Notes: a model not told the origin generated them from the letters alone. A DNA stretch of 12,029 bases from Robiginitomaculum sp036478975 (GCA_036478975.1 JAZGFA010000011.1:1-12029), one strand, 5' to 3'; counted from the first letter of the stretch, positions 6,511 through 12,029 are shown. Numbers and translations are program-made.

Positions 6511-7536
6511 TTAATTCACGTCTTTGTCGATGATTTTATTGGCTGAAATCCACGGCATCATTTCGCGTAATTTCCCGCCTACGGTCTCAATCTGGTGAGC
6601 GGCCGTATTGCGGCGACGTGCGGTCATTGACGGGTAGCCGAGCGCGCCTTCTTGGATGAAGGATTTAGCATAATCACCGTTTTGAATATTTTTCAGCGCT
6701 TGGCGCATGGCCGCGCGGGAGCTGTCATTAATGACCGCTTCACCGGTGACATATTCGCCGTATTCCGCGTTATTGGAAATTGAGTAATTCATATCGGCAA
6801 TGCCGCCCTCATAAATAAGGTCAACGATAAGCTTGGTTTCATGAAGACACTCGAAATAGGCAAGCTCCGGCGGATAGCCCGCTTCGGTGAGGGTTTCAAA
6901 ACCCATTTTGATAAGCTCGACAATGCCGCCGCAAAGCACGGCCTGCTCGCCAAACAAATCGGTTTCGGTTTCGTCGCCAAATGTAGTGTGGATAATCGCC
7001 GTGCGTCCGCCGCCAATTGCAGAGGCGTAGGATTTGGCGAGCTCTAGGGCGTGGCCGCCATTGGCGTCTTGGGCAATGGCGATAAGGTCAGGAATCCCGC
7101 GCCCATTAACAAATTCATTGCGCACGGTGTGGCCCGGCGCTTTGGGGGCTATCATGATAACGTCAAGGTCGCGGCGCGGCGCGATTTGGCCGTAATGAAT
7201 GGCAAAGCCGTGACCAAAGGCAAGGGCTGCGCCTTCTTTGATATTTGGCTCAATATCTTCGCGGTAGATTTTGGCTTGGAACTCGTCAGGGGTCAAAACC
7301 ATGACCACGTCCGCGCCCTTAACCGCGTCGCCTGTGTCTTTAACCTCTAGACCCGTCGCGATAACTTTTTTGCGCGTGGCGCTATCGGCGCGTAGGCCGA
7401 CAACGACGTCAACGCCGCTATCTTTAAGGTTTTGCGCATGGGCGTGGCCTTGGGAGCCAAAGCCTAGAATAGCAACTTTCTTGCCTTTGATGATGGAGAT
7501 ATCGCAATCTTTATCGTAGTAAATATCGAGTGACAT
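6511..7536 (-). CDS. ilvC: Ketol-acid reductoisomerase (NADP+)
   Basis: Mg-dependent isomerisation and NADPH reduction of acetolactate and acetohydroxybutyrate, the second common step. The 341 residues fit the short class I form. The Rossmann motif GFGSQGHAHAQNL lies at residues 25-37, and the following loop LRADSATRKK (48-57) has the Arg and Ser residues typical of NADPH preference. Metal ligands are present: Asp193 and Glu197 in ETDLFGEQ, Glu229 and Glu233 in YFECLHE. The active-site SISNNAEYG follows at about 252-260. The ATG at 7536 is chosen over an in-frame ATG at 7620 because the latter would overlap ilvD by 74 bases, while AAGGAT, overlapping the ilvD stop, precedes the chosen start at good distance. 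Confidence 0.97.
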   Translation of the reverse strand: MSLDIYYDKDCDISIIKGKKVAILGFGSQGHAHAQNLKDSGVDVVVGLRADSATRKKVIATGLEVKDTGDAVKGADVVMVLTPDEFQAKIYREDIEPNIKEGAALAFGHGFAIHYGQIAPRRDLDVIMIAPKAPGHTVRNEFVNGRGIPDLIAIAQDANGGHALELAKSYASAIGGGRTAIIHTTFGDETETDLFGEQAVLCGGIVELIKMGFETLTEAGYPPELAYFECLHETKLIVDLIYEGGIADMNYSISNNAEYGEYVTGEAVINDSSRAAMRQALKNIQNGDYAKSFIQEGALGYPSMTARRRNTAAHQIETVGGKLREMMPWISANKIIDKDVN

Positions 7537-7546
7537 AGGGTAATCC

Positions 7547-9223
7547 TTAGGGTTTAGAAAATGGGAATGAGGTGACTGCGCCCTTGGACGCGGATTGCAC
7601 AAGGGCGGCGTATTTTGCATAAGCCCCGCTTGGGTATTTCGGAGGCGGCGGGGTCCAGCCCTTGGCGCGCGCTTTTAAATCGGCGGCGACATTGATGGTC
7701 TGGGCTTCTACGTCGATAGTGATGAGGTCGCCGTCTTTAACAAAAGCAATCGGCCCGCCATGGGCAGATTCTGGCGCGACATGGCCGATAACAAAGCCGT
7801 AACTGGCTCCGCTAAATCTACCATCGGTAATCAGCGCCACATGATCAGCAAGATTTTGCCCGACAAGGGCGGCGGTTACGCCAAGCATTTCACGCATGCC
7901 CGGCCCGCCGCACGGGCCTTCGCCGCGAATGATGATAACGTCGCCTTTATTAATGCCGTTTTTTTGCACGACTTCAAAACAGGCTTCTTCGCCTTCAAAC
8001 ACGCGGGCCTTGCCTTCAAAAAATAGCGCGCCGTGGCCAGCGAGTTTTACCACGCAGCCCTCAGGCGCAAGGTCGCCATATAATATGCCGTAGCCGCCGC
8101 GTGATTTCACCGGATCGGCGAATGTGCGGATAACGTCTTGGCCCTCTGTCTCTTTGCAATCGAGGATTTCCTCAAACAGGCTGCGGCCGGTCACGGTCGG
8201 GCTATCGTCAATGCGGCCATCACCGATAAGGCGTTGCCCGATAAGGCCAGAGCCGCCGGCGGCGTATAAATCATAGGCCATATATTGGCCGCCCGGTTTC
8301 AAATCGCCAATCACCGGGGTGGAGCGCGATATGGCGTCAAATTCGTCAATATTAAATTCCACGCCCGCTTCGGTAGCGATAGCGAGCAAATGCAAAATAG
8401 CATTGGTCGATGCGGCGGTGGCCGAGAGGGCAATCGCGGCATTGCGTAGCGCTTTGGCCGAGAGAATATCGCGCGGTAAGCGCTGCTCTTGCACGCATTT
8501 TACCACAAGCTCTCCGGCCTTAAACGCCGCTTCGTTCTTTTCGTCACTGACGGCGGGAATATCGTTTAGGCCCATGGGGGACAGCCCTAAAAAGGTCATC
8601 GCCATGGCCATGCTATTGGCAGTGAATTGTCCGCCGCACGCGCCGGGGCCGGGGCAGGCGGATTTCTCTACGGCCTTAAGCTCCGCGTCATCAATAATGC
8701 CCGCAGCCCGCGCGCCGACGGCCTCGAATACGTCCTGCACGCTAAGGTCTTTGCCCTTATGCTTGCCGGGCATGATAGAGCCGCCATAAACCACAAGTCC
8801 GGGCACATTCATACGGGCCAGCGCCATGGCGGCGGCGGGAATAGTTTTATCGCAGGACACAAGAATAATCACCCCGTCAAGGCTATGACCTTGCACGGCA
8901 AGCTCTATGGAATCTGTGATGACTTCGCGGCTCATTAGCGAGGCGCGCATGCCTTCACTGCCCATGGTGATGCCGTCGGAAATGGCGATAGTGTTAAAGT
9001 CAACCGGTGTGCCGCCGGCGGCGCGAATGCCCGCGCGCACGGGCACGGCCAGCTTATCAAGGTGCATATTGCACGGGCCCATATTGGTCCATGTGTTGAA
9101 CACGGCAATAATCGGGCCAGCGAAATTGTCATCATCCATGCCGGTGGCGCGAAGCATGGCGCGGGCGGCGGCGCGATCTACGCCTTTGACGATGGCGTCA
9201 CTTCTTTTATTCTCTGTGCTCAC
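7547..9223 (-). CDS. ilvD: Dihydroxy-acid dehydratase
   Basis: Iron-sulfur enzyme that dehydrates 2,3-dihydroxy-isovalerate and 2,3-dihydroxy-3-methylvalerate to the 2-keto acids. The 558 residues match the IlvD family. Three conserved cysteines are in place: Cys51 in NMGPCNMH, Cys124 in SCDKTIP and Cys196 in GPGACGGQFTANSM, a pattern seen in [2Fe-2S] dihydroxy-acid dehydratases. The C-terminal region carries GRFSGASYGFVIGHVAPE. The start is a GTG (9223-9221) with GAGAGA about 8 bases upstream. It is the first enzyme gene of the ilv-leu run and begins only 34 bases after the T-tract of the terminator at 9258-9283, so the terminator must be read through, or a promoter must lie within it, for expression. 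The ilvC ATG follows its stop after 10 bases. Confidence 0.97.
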   Translation of the reverse strand: MSTENKRSDAIVKGVDRAAARAMLRATGMDDDNFAGPIIAVFNTWTNMGPCNMHLDKLAVPVRAGIRAAGGTPVDFNTIAISDGITMGSEGMRASLMSREVITDSIELAVQGHSLDGVIILVSCDKTIPAAAMALARMNVPGLVVYGGSIMPGKHKGKDLSVQDVFEAVGARAAGIIDDAELKAVEKSACPGPGACGGQFTANSMAMAMTFLGLSPMGLNDIPAVSDEKNEAAFKAGELVVKCVQEQRLPRDILSAKALRNAAIALSATAASTNAILHLLAIATEAGVEFNIDEFDAISRSTPVIGDLKPGGQYMAYDLYAAGGSGLIGQRLIGDGRIDDSPTVTGRSLFEEILDCKETEGQDVIRTFADPVKSRGGYGILYGDLAPEGCVVKLAGHGALFFEGKARVFEGEEACFEVVQKNGINKGDVIIIRGEGPCGGPGMREMLGVTAALVGQNLADHVALITDGRFSGASYGFVIGHVAPESAHGGPIAFVKDGDLITIDVEAQTINVAADLKARAKGWTPPPPKYPSGAYAKYAALVQSASKGAVTSFPFSKP

Positions 9224-9257
9224 TTTAGTCTCTCATTTCATTTGGCCTATCAGCCAT

Positions 9258-9283
9258 AAAAAAACCCGCTCTTTGGGAGCGGG
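9258..9283 (-). terminator. Intrinsic terminator or attenuator ahead of ilvD
   Basis: On the minus strand CCCGCTC-CCAAA-GAGCGGG is followed directly by seven T residues: a 7-bp GC-rich stem, 5-base loop and U-tract, a textbook Rho-independent terminator. It lies 24 bases past the stop of the small Leu/Val/Ile-rich ORF and 34 bases before ilvD. It could simply end the metXB or small-ORF transcript. Its place in front of an ilv operon, and the upstream sequences complementary to its 5' arm, suggest an attenuator. Confidence 0.9.
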
Positions 9284-9338
9284 TGCGTAGTAACATTAAT
9301 TTGTTTCTCACATCCCGCTAGTCGCTCCAATCAGGAGC
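9276..9338 (-). promoter_or_regulatory. Candidate anti-terminator segments of an ilv attenuator
   Basis: Minus-strand segments can pair in mutually exclusive ways. GCTCC (9338-9334) pairs with GGAGC (9328-9324) around a 5-base loop. That second segment and its extension AGCGGG (9319-9314) are each complementary over 6 bases to the 5' arm of the terminator: GGAGCG with CGCTCC (9281-9276), and AGCGGG with CCCGCT (9283-9278). The first segment lies inside the Val33-Leu35 codons of the leader ORF, so a ribosome stalled on upstream Leu/Val/Ile codons would mask it and free the second to block the terminator. The pairings are visible; the regulatory reading is inference. Confidence 0.55.
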
Positions 9339-9436
9339 ACAATAACCAGTAGGACGAGAAGGCCGCTAAATGGCAAGGCAGAAGACGCGGTAGCGACTTT
9401 CACTTTCGGCTCATCATTGTTACGGCGGTTTTGCAT
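9308..9436 (-). CDS. 42-residue Leu/Val/Ile-rich peptide, candidate ilv leader peptide
   Basis: The minus-strand ORF runs from the ATG at 9436-9434 to the TGA at 9310-9308. AAGAGG lies seven bases before the ATG, a strong ribosome-binding site. The first 20 residues are polar and charged (MQNRRNNDEPKVKV...). Residues 26-36 are eleven consecutive branched-chain residues, LLVLLVIVLLI, encoded by mixed codons. The peptide ends GATSGM. Located between metB and ilvD, just upstream of the terminator, it matches what a leader peptide for a branched-chain operon should look like; E. coli IlvL is likewise Leu/Val/Ile-rich. It is longer than most leader peptides, and residues 21-37 could equally be a single membrane span of a real small protein. 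Both may be true. Confidence 0.7.
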   Translation of the reverse strand: MQNRRNNDEPKVKVATASSALPFSGLLVLLVIVLLIGATSGM

Positions 9437-9439
9437 AGT

Positions 9440-9493
9440 AATTCCTCTTGCCCTGAATATGGCCTATTCACAGGGCGTGGGCAAGAGGGAATT
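9440..9493. repeat. Long imperfect inverted repeat over the leader-peptide promoter and ribosome-binding site
   Basis: AATTCCTCTTGCCC (9440-9453) is matched by its complement at 9479-9493 with a single extra G, giving 14 paired bases. Nested inside is TGAATA-TGGCC-TATTCA (9454-9470), with six more pairs. On the minus strand the right-hand arm contains the AAGAGG ribosome-binding site of the 42-residue ORF, so transcripts reading in from metB would fold and hide it. No T-tract follows. It may also be a DNA operator, because a promoter-like pair lies within it. Confidence 0.75.
9456..9484 (-). promoter_or_regulatory. Candidate sigma70-type promoter for the ilv leader
   Basis: On the minus strand TTGCCC (9484-9479) and CATATT (9461-9456) are separated by exactly 17 bases, each matching the consensus at four of six positions. 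Initiation would fall near 9449, just ahead of the ribosome-binding site of the 42-residue ORF, giving a very short untranslated leader. This is a pattern match only. Confidence 0.35.
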
Positions 9494-9498
9494 TCCCC

Positions 9499-9516
9499 GC
9501 TAATGGCGGTATTAGC
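9499..9516. repeat. Short palindrome after metB
   Basis: GCTAAT-GGCGGT-ATTAGC is a perfect 6-bp inverted repeat with a 6-base loop, 31 bases past the metB stop codon and just upstream of the candidate ilv promoter. Without a T-tract it is not a convincing terminator. It could be an operator half-site pair or a transcript-end hairpin. Confidence 0.5.
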
Positions 9517-9547
9517 CCTGCTCACTGGTAAAATTTATCGCCGCAGG

Positions 9548-10705
9548 CTAAATTTTAGAAAAAGCACCCTCTAAATCGCGAATTTGGTCATCGCTATGCT
9601 CCATGCCGACCGATACGCGGATAAGCGTGTCTTTTATGCCTGCCACCGTCATAGCCTCCGCGCCCATGCCGCGATGGGTCATGGTGGCGGGGTGACATAA
9701 AAGACTTTCCGTGCCGCCAAGGCTGGCGGCGAGGGAAAATAGCGACAGATTAGTGATGAAGGTTTTCACCTGCGAAACGCCGCCTTTAATTTCAAAGCTC
9801 AGCATAGCGCCGGGGCCGGATTGCTGTTTCTTGGCTAGCTTATAGCCGGGGTCAGATTTCAGGCCGGGGAAATAGACGCGCCCGACCTTGGGGTGCTTGT
9901 CTAAGTATTTCGCGAGTTTAAGGGCATTGGCTTCTTGCAAGTTCATGCGCGCGAATAATGTGCGCAGGCCGCGCAGGGTTTGGTAGCTATCAAATGGACT
10001 GCCGGTGACGCCGGTGCAATTGGCCCACCACGCTAGGCGCTCGGCAATATCGGCGTCCGCCGCGATAATCGCGCCGCCGACCACATCACTATGGCCATTA
10101 ATATATTTTGTCGTCGAGTGTACAACCATGTCGCAGCCTAAGCTTAGGGGCAACATGCGCGCGGGGGACAGGAAGGTATTATCGCACAGGGTTAGCGCCC
10201 CCGCCGCCTTCGCCGCCTTGACGATTTTCGCCACGTCAACCACGCGCAAAAGCGGATTGCTCGGCGTTTCAATCAGCACAAGGGCGGGCTTTTTCCTCAG
10301 CGCTTTTTTCAGCGCCTTGGCGTCGCTTTGGTCAATAAATATCACCTTAAGCCGGCCTTGCTTGGCCCGATGCTCAAGCAGGCGGTAGGTTCCGCCGTAA
10401 CAGTCATGGGGCGCGATGATAAGCCCGTCCGCGTCAAACAGGTTAAGCGCCAAATCAATCGCCGCCATGCCGGTGGCAGTAATCACCGCGCCGGCTCCGC
10501 CCTCTAATTGGGTCAGGGCATCCGCTAGCCCCGCGCGGTTTGGGTTGACCGTGCGGCCATAATCATATTCGCCCTTTTGCTCAAACCCGTCCCAGCCATA
10601 TGTGCTGCTCATATAGAGCGGCGGCGCGATGGATTTATAGGCCGAATCGGTTCCGATTTGCGCGTTGATAGCAAGGGTTTCTGGTTTCTGGTTTTTATCG
10701 GTCAT
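9548..10705 (-). CDS. metB: Cystathionine gamma-synthase (Cys/Met PLP enzyme)
   Basis: Joins an O-acylhomoserine, normally O-succinylhomoserine, with cysteine to form cystathionine in the cytoplasm. The 385 residues match the length of E. coli MetB and share its signatures: LSSTY-like MSSTYGWDGF (32-41), ATGMAAIDLAL (77-87), IAPHDCYGGTYRL (97-109), VLIETPSNPLLRVVD (143-157), CDNTFLSPA (174-182) and the PLP lysine Lys200 in HSTTKYINGHSDVVGG. AWWANCTGVTGSPFDSY and SLFSLAASLGGTESL also follow MetB. O-succinylhomoserine sulfhydrylase (MetZ) and cystathionine lyase belong to the same superfamily, but the MetB-specific match is better. The ATG overlaps the metX stop in an ATGA junction, so the two are co-translated. 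Confidence 0.9.
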   Translation of the reverse strand: MTDKNQKPETLAINAQIGTDSAYKSIAPPLYMSSTYGWDGFEQKGEYDYGRTVNPNRAGLADALTQLEGGAGAVITATGMAAIDLALNLFDADGLIIAPHDCYGGTYRLLEHRAKQGRLKVIFIDQSDAKALKKALRKKPALVLIETPSNPLLRVVDVAKIVKAAKAAGALTLCDNTFLSPARMLPLSLGCDMVVHSTTKYINGHSDVVGGAIIAADADIAERLAWWANCTGVTGSPFDSYQTLRGLRTLFARMNLQEANALKLAKYLDKHPKVGRVYFPGLKSDPGYKLAKKQQSGPGAMLSFEIKGGVSQVKTFITNLSLFSLAASLGGTESLLCHPATMTHRGMGAEAMTVAGIKDTLIRVSVGMEHSDDQIRDLEGAFSKI

Positions 10706-11658
10706 AATACGTCCTTTATAAAGGCTTCCAGCCTCGGCGTCATGGCGTCATATTCTTTTAGGAAAGCGTCATGGCCAAACAGCGACGTCATGGTGAATAG
10801 CTCGGCTTTTCCTGCGAGCCGGTCACGCAATTCGCGCATGTCGGGCAGGGGGGCGAGCTGGTCTGAAATGGCAGAAATCAGCAGGGTTGGGGTGCTAATC
10901 GCTTCGGGGGATATGCGGTGCAAATCGATAGATTCGGACATGGCGAGAAAGCGATCCGCGTCCATTTGCCGGGCGAACACGTCCCCGCGAGAGCCAAGAT
11001 AAGTGCAAATGTCAAATACGGAAGGCTCGCTCTCCACTTCTTCTAAGCTAAAGCGGTCGCCAAATTCCGCCGCCGTGCGGTAGGTGGTCATGGCCAGCTC
11101 GCGCGCCAGCTTCATGCCGTCCTTTGGCGCGCCCGCCTTAATGCCAAGGCGGACAATGCGCCGCTGAATGCCGCGCCACGCTACGCCAATCGGGTAGGGG
11201 CGGTGGCTCGCGCCGATAATGCACAGGCGCTCAACGGCGTCAGGGTAATTTTGCGCAAAGGCCAGCGCGGTCATGCCGCCATAAGAGCTGCCGATAATCG
11301 CGTCAACGCGGCCTATGCCCATATGCTTTAGCAAGGCGAAAAGCCGCGCCGCTTGGTCATTTGTGGTAATCGTTCCGGGGCGGCAATCGCTATCGACATT
11401 GGGGGCGAAATCATAGCCGAGCACTTGCACGCGTTTAGTGCCTATTGGCCCGCCATCGCGCACTAAATTTGACCACCAGCCCGCCGCTTTGCCGTCTTCG
11501 CTATCGGCAACAAAGCGTGTCGCGGAAATGCCACCAAGCACGACAATCACAGGGGCGCCTTGTGGCCCGTATAGGCGGCCACAAACCGTATCGCTCTTTA
11601 AAACGCCGCCGCGTTCTAGCTGGAAATCGCCTATTTCGGCAAATATATCGCGCGCCAT
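10702..11658 (-). CDS. metX: MetX-family homoserine O-acyltransferase (probably succinyl-transferring)
   Basis: Alpha/beta-hydrolase-fold enzyme that activates homoserine as an O-acyl ester, the first dedicated step of methionine synthesis. The 318 residues show the strand IVVLGGISATRFV (38-50), GWWSNLVRDGGPI (60-72), the nucleophile elbow GSSYGGM with Ser125, and catalytic Asp266 (ISDQLAP) and His296 (GHDAF). This is a short variant like those that Xanthomonas-type bacteria use as homoserine O-succinyltransferase, and pairing with a MetB-type partner also favours succinyl-CoA. The acyl donor is inferred. The start is set at 11658: GGAG lies seven bases upstream. An in-frame ATG at 11715 falls inside the 3' strand of the riboswitch P1 helix and cannot be the normal start. 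An ATG at 11670 lacks a good ribosome-binding site. Confidence 0.9.
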   Translation of the reverse strand: MARDIFAEIGDFQLERGGVLKSDTVCGRLYGPQGAPVIVVLGGISATRFVADSEDGKAAGWWSNLVRDGGPIGTKRVQVLGYDFAPNVDSDCRPGTITTNDQAARLFALLKHMGIGRVDAIIGSSYGGMTALAFAQNYPDAVERLCIIGASHRPYPIGVAWRGIQRRIVRLGIKAGAPKDGMKLARELAMTTYRTAAEFGDRFSLEEVESEPSVFDICTYLGSRGDVFARQMDADRFLAMSESIDLHRISPEAISTPTLLISAISDQLAPLPDMRELRDRLAGKAELFTMTSLFGHDAFLKEYDAMTPRLEAFIKDVL

Positions 11659-11690
11659 TGCCGGCTCCATTAATCTGTTCTGGCAGGAAG

Positions 11691-11711
11691 GCGCGGCGAT
11701 TGCCGCTCTCC
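11691..11711 (-). promoter_or_regulatory. Hairpin in the riboswitch expression-platform region
   Basis: On the minus strand GCGGC-AATC-GCCGC (11706-11693) forms a 5-bp GC stem directly after the riboswitch P1 helix. No T-tract follows, so control by an intrinsic terminator is not evident. It could compete with P1 or influence access to the downstream metX start, but I cannot show a mutually exclusive fold convincingly. Confidence 0.35.
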
Positions 11712-11833
11712 TCATCTGCCAAGTTATGCGCGGCCCGTTACGGGCAGACGCGGACTTGAAGGATTTAGCACCACGTCATGTGACCGGTTGCTCTAGCGTC
11801 ATCGGGCCTTATCCCTCAGCTAGTCGAAATGAG
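11711..11833 (-). ncRNA. SAM-I type (S-box) riboswitch in the metXB leader
   Basis: The minus-strand RNA contains the S-box core in order: GAGGGA, GGCCCGATGA (kink-turn), GCAACC, GGTGCTAAATCC and a closing AGATGAG. Helices are consistent. P1: CTCATTT (11833-11827) with AGATGAG (11717-11711), 7 bp including one G-U. P2: CTAGC (11823-11819) with GCTAG (11797-11793), plus GGG/CCC. P3: ACC (11788-11786) with GGT (11772-11770), capped by GTC/GAC. P4: CAAGT (11758-11754) with ACTTG (11724-11720), extended by CGCG/CGCG and GCCCG/CGGGC. The L2 to J3/4 pseudoknot is less standard; AAGG (11810-11807) with CCTT (11762-11759) is one possibility. The presence of P4 argues against SAM-IV. It senses S-adenosylmethionine and should lower metXB expression when SAM is plentiful. 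Confidence 0.88.
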
Positions 11834-11840
11834 TGGATGG

Positions 11841-11869
11841 GTAATGGGGGAAATGGGCGCGCAGGTCAA
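11841..11869 (-). promoter_or_regulatory. Candidate promoter of the metXB operon
   Basis: On the minus strand TTGACC (11869-11864) is followed after exactly 17 bases by CATTAC (11846-11841). The -35 box matches the consensus at five of six positions; the -10 box is weak. Initiation would occur around 11834, right at the 5' edge of riboswitch helix P1, which supports the assignment. Confidence 0.5.
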
Positions 11870-11907
11870 GGGAGAGAGCTTGCACTACCCTTATTAACAT
11901 CAAGAAC

Positions 11908-11936
11908 TTGCCCTTGTCTCTTGGGGCGCCTAGTAT
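11908..11936 (+). promoter_or_regulatory. Candidate promoter of the divergent plus-strand gene
   Basis: TTGCCC (11908-11913) and TAGTAT (11931-11936) are 17 bases apart and each match the sigma70 consensus at four positions. The predicted start near 11943 would leave about 38 bases before the ATG at 11981. Pattern match only. Confidence 0.35.
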
Positions 11937-11980
11937 CAGCGCAGACCGCTATGTCCGGTTGAGCCAAGGGGAATGTGAGC

Positions 11981-12029
11981 ATGTTTTCAGCGATAAAGCG
12001 CGAATTTACCTATATTTCTGACATGCTCC
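11981..12029 (+). CDS. N-terminal fragment of a divergent gene, product uncertain
   Basis: An open frame starts at the ATG at 11981, eight bases after AAGGGGA, a strong ribosome-binding site, and continues off the right edge. Only 16 residues are visible, MFSAIKREFTYISDML. The amphipathic opening with a KRE motif is reminiscent of the N-termini of alphaproteobacterial long-chain acyl-CoA synthetases, but this is too little sequence to name a product. It is divergent from metXB and shares about 110 bases of upstream region with it. Confidence 0.55.
   Translation, partial: MFSAIKREFTYISDML

Noticed and set aside
7537..7620. N-terminal extension of ilvC from an ATG at 7620
   Set aside because: It would overlap the ilvD coding end by 74 bases and add 28 residues absent from the family. 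A well-spaced AAGGAT precedes the ATG at 7536.
9225..9257. Ten-codon ORF between the terminator and ilvD, stopping one base before the ilvD GTG
   Set aside because: The layout could allow coupling, but the ORF has no ribosome-binding site (it starts right after the T-tract) and no codon bias for branched-chain residues, so chance is the simpler reading.
9499..9516. Terminator of the metXB operon
   Set aside because: The 6-bp AT-containing stem is followed by GGGGAAATT on the minus strand, so the U-tract needed for intrinsic termination is missing. The terminator at 9258-9283 is the only convincing one downstream.
11761..11833. SAM-II riboswitch, the class usual in alphaproteobacteria
   Set aside because: The sequence has the S-box kink-turn (CCCGATGA), GCAACC, GGTGCTAAATCC and a closing P1 helix, none of which belong to the compact SAM-II pseudoknot.
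1..12029. Mobile elements, phage genes, defence or secretion systems, tRNA or rRNA genes
   Set aside because: Every sizeable region is accounted for by biosynthetic genes or short regulatory gaps. No transposase, integrase, restriction, toxin-antitoxin or structural RNA gene signature was seen.

Overview
The window reads as a chromosomal segment of a proteobacterium, most likely an alphaproteobacterium. The short class I ketol-acid reductoisomerase, the LeuB N-terminus and the GC content (mid-50s percent by eye) fit this, but no rRNA or other decisive marker is present, so the assignment is an inference. Nearly everything is on the minus strand and belongs to amino-acid biosynthesis.

Branched-chain amino-acid block (1-9436, transcribed right to left): a short Leu/Val/Ile-rich peptide gene (9308-9436) and an intrinsic terminator (9258-9283) precede ilvD, ilvC, an ilvG-type acetolactate synthase large subunit, a small lipoprotein gene, an ilvM-type small subunit, leuA, leuC, leuD and leuB. 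leuB runs off the left edge. Most junctions are tight (overlaps or gaps of 0-25 bases), so this looks like one long operon. Acetolactate synthase, IlvC and IlvD make the 2-keto acids of valine and isoleucine. LeuA, LeuCD and LeuB extend 2-ketoisovalerate to 2-ketoisocaproate for leucine. No branched-chain aminotransferase or threonine deaminase is present. The two wider internal gaps (411-534 and 6408-6510) hold related palindromic repeats.

Methionine block (9548-11869, minus strand): a promoter-like sequence and a SAM-I-type riboswitch precede metX (MetX-family homoserine O-acyltransferase) and metB (cystathionine gamma-synthase). These two genes overlap by four bases. Together they convert homoserine through an O-acyl ester to cystathionine, apparently under SAM feedback through the riboswitch.

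Right edge: the first 16 codons of a plus-strand gene diverge from metXB.

The most interesting points are: a candidate ribosome-mediated attenuator ahead of ilvD with mutually exclusive hairpins; a low-GC lipoprotein gene lodged between the two acetolactate synthase subunits; a hairpin repeat family with swapped stem sequences just upstream of the leuB and ilvG starts; and a SAM-I (S-box) aptamer in a lineage better known for SAM-II. I found no phage, insertion sequence, CRISPR array, defence system, rRNA or tRNA. The individual biosynthetic genes are ordinary.
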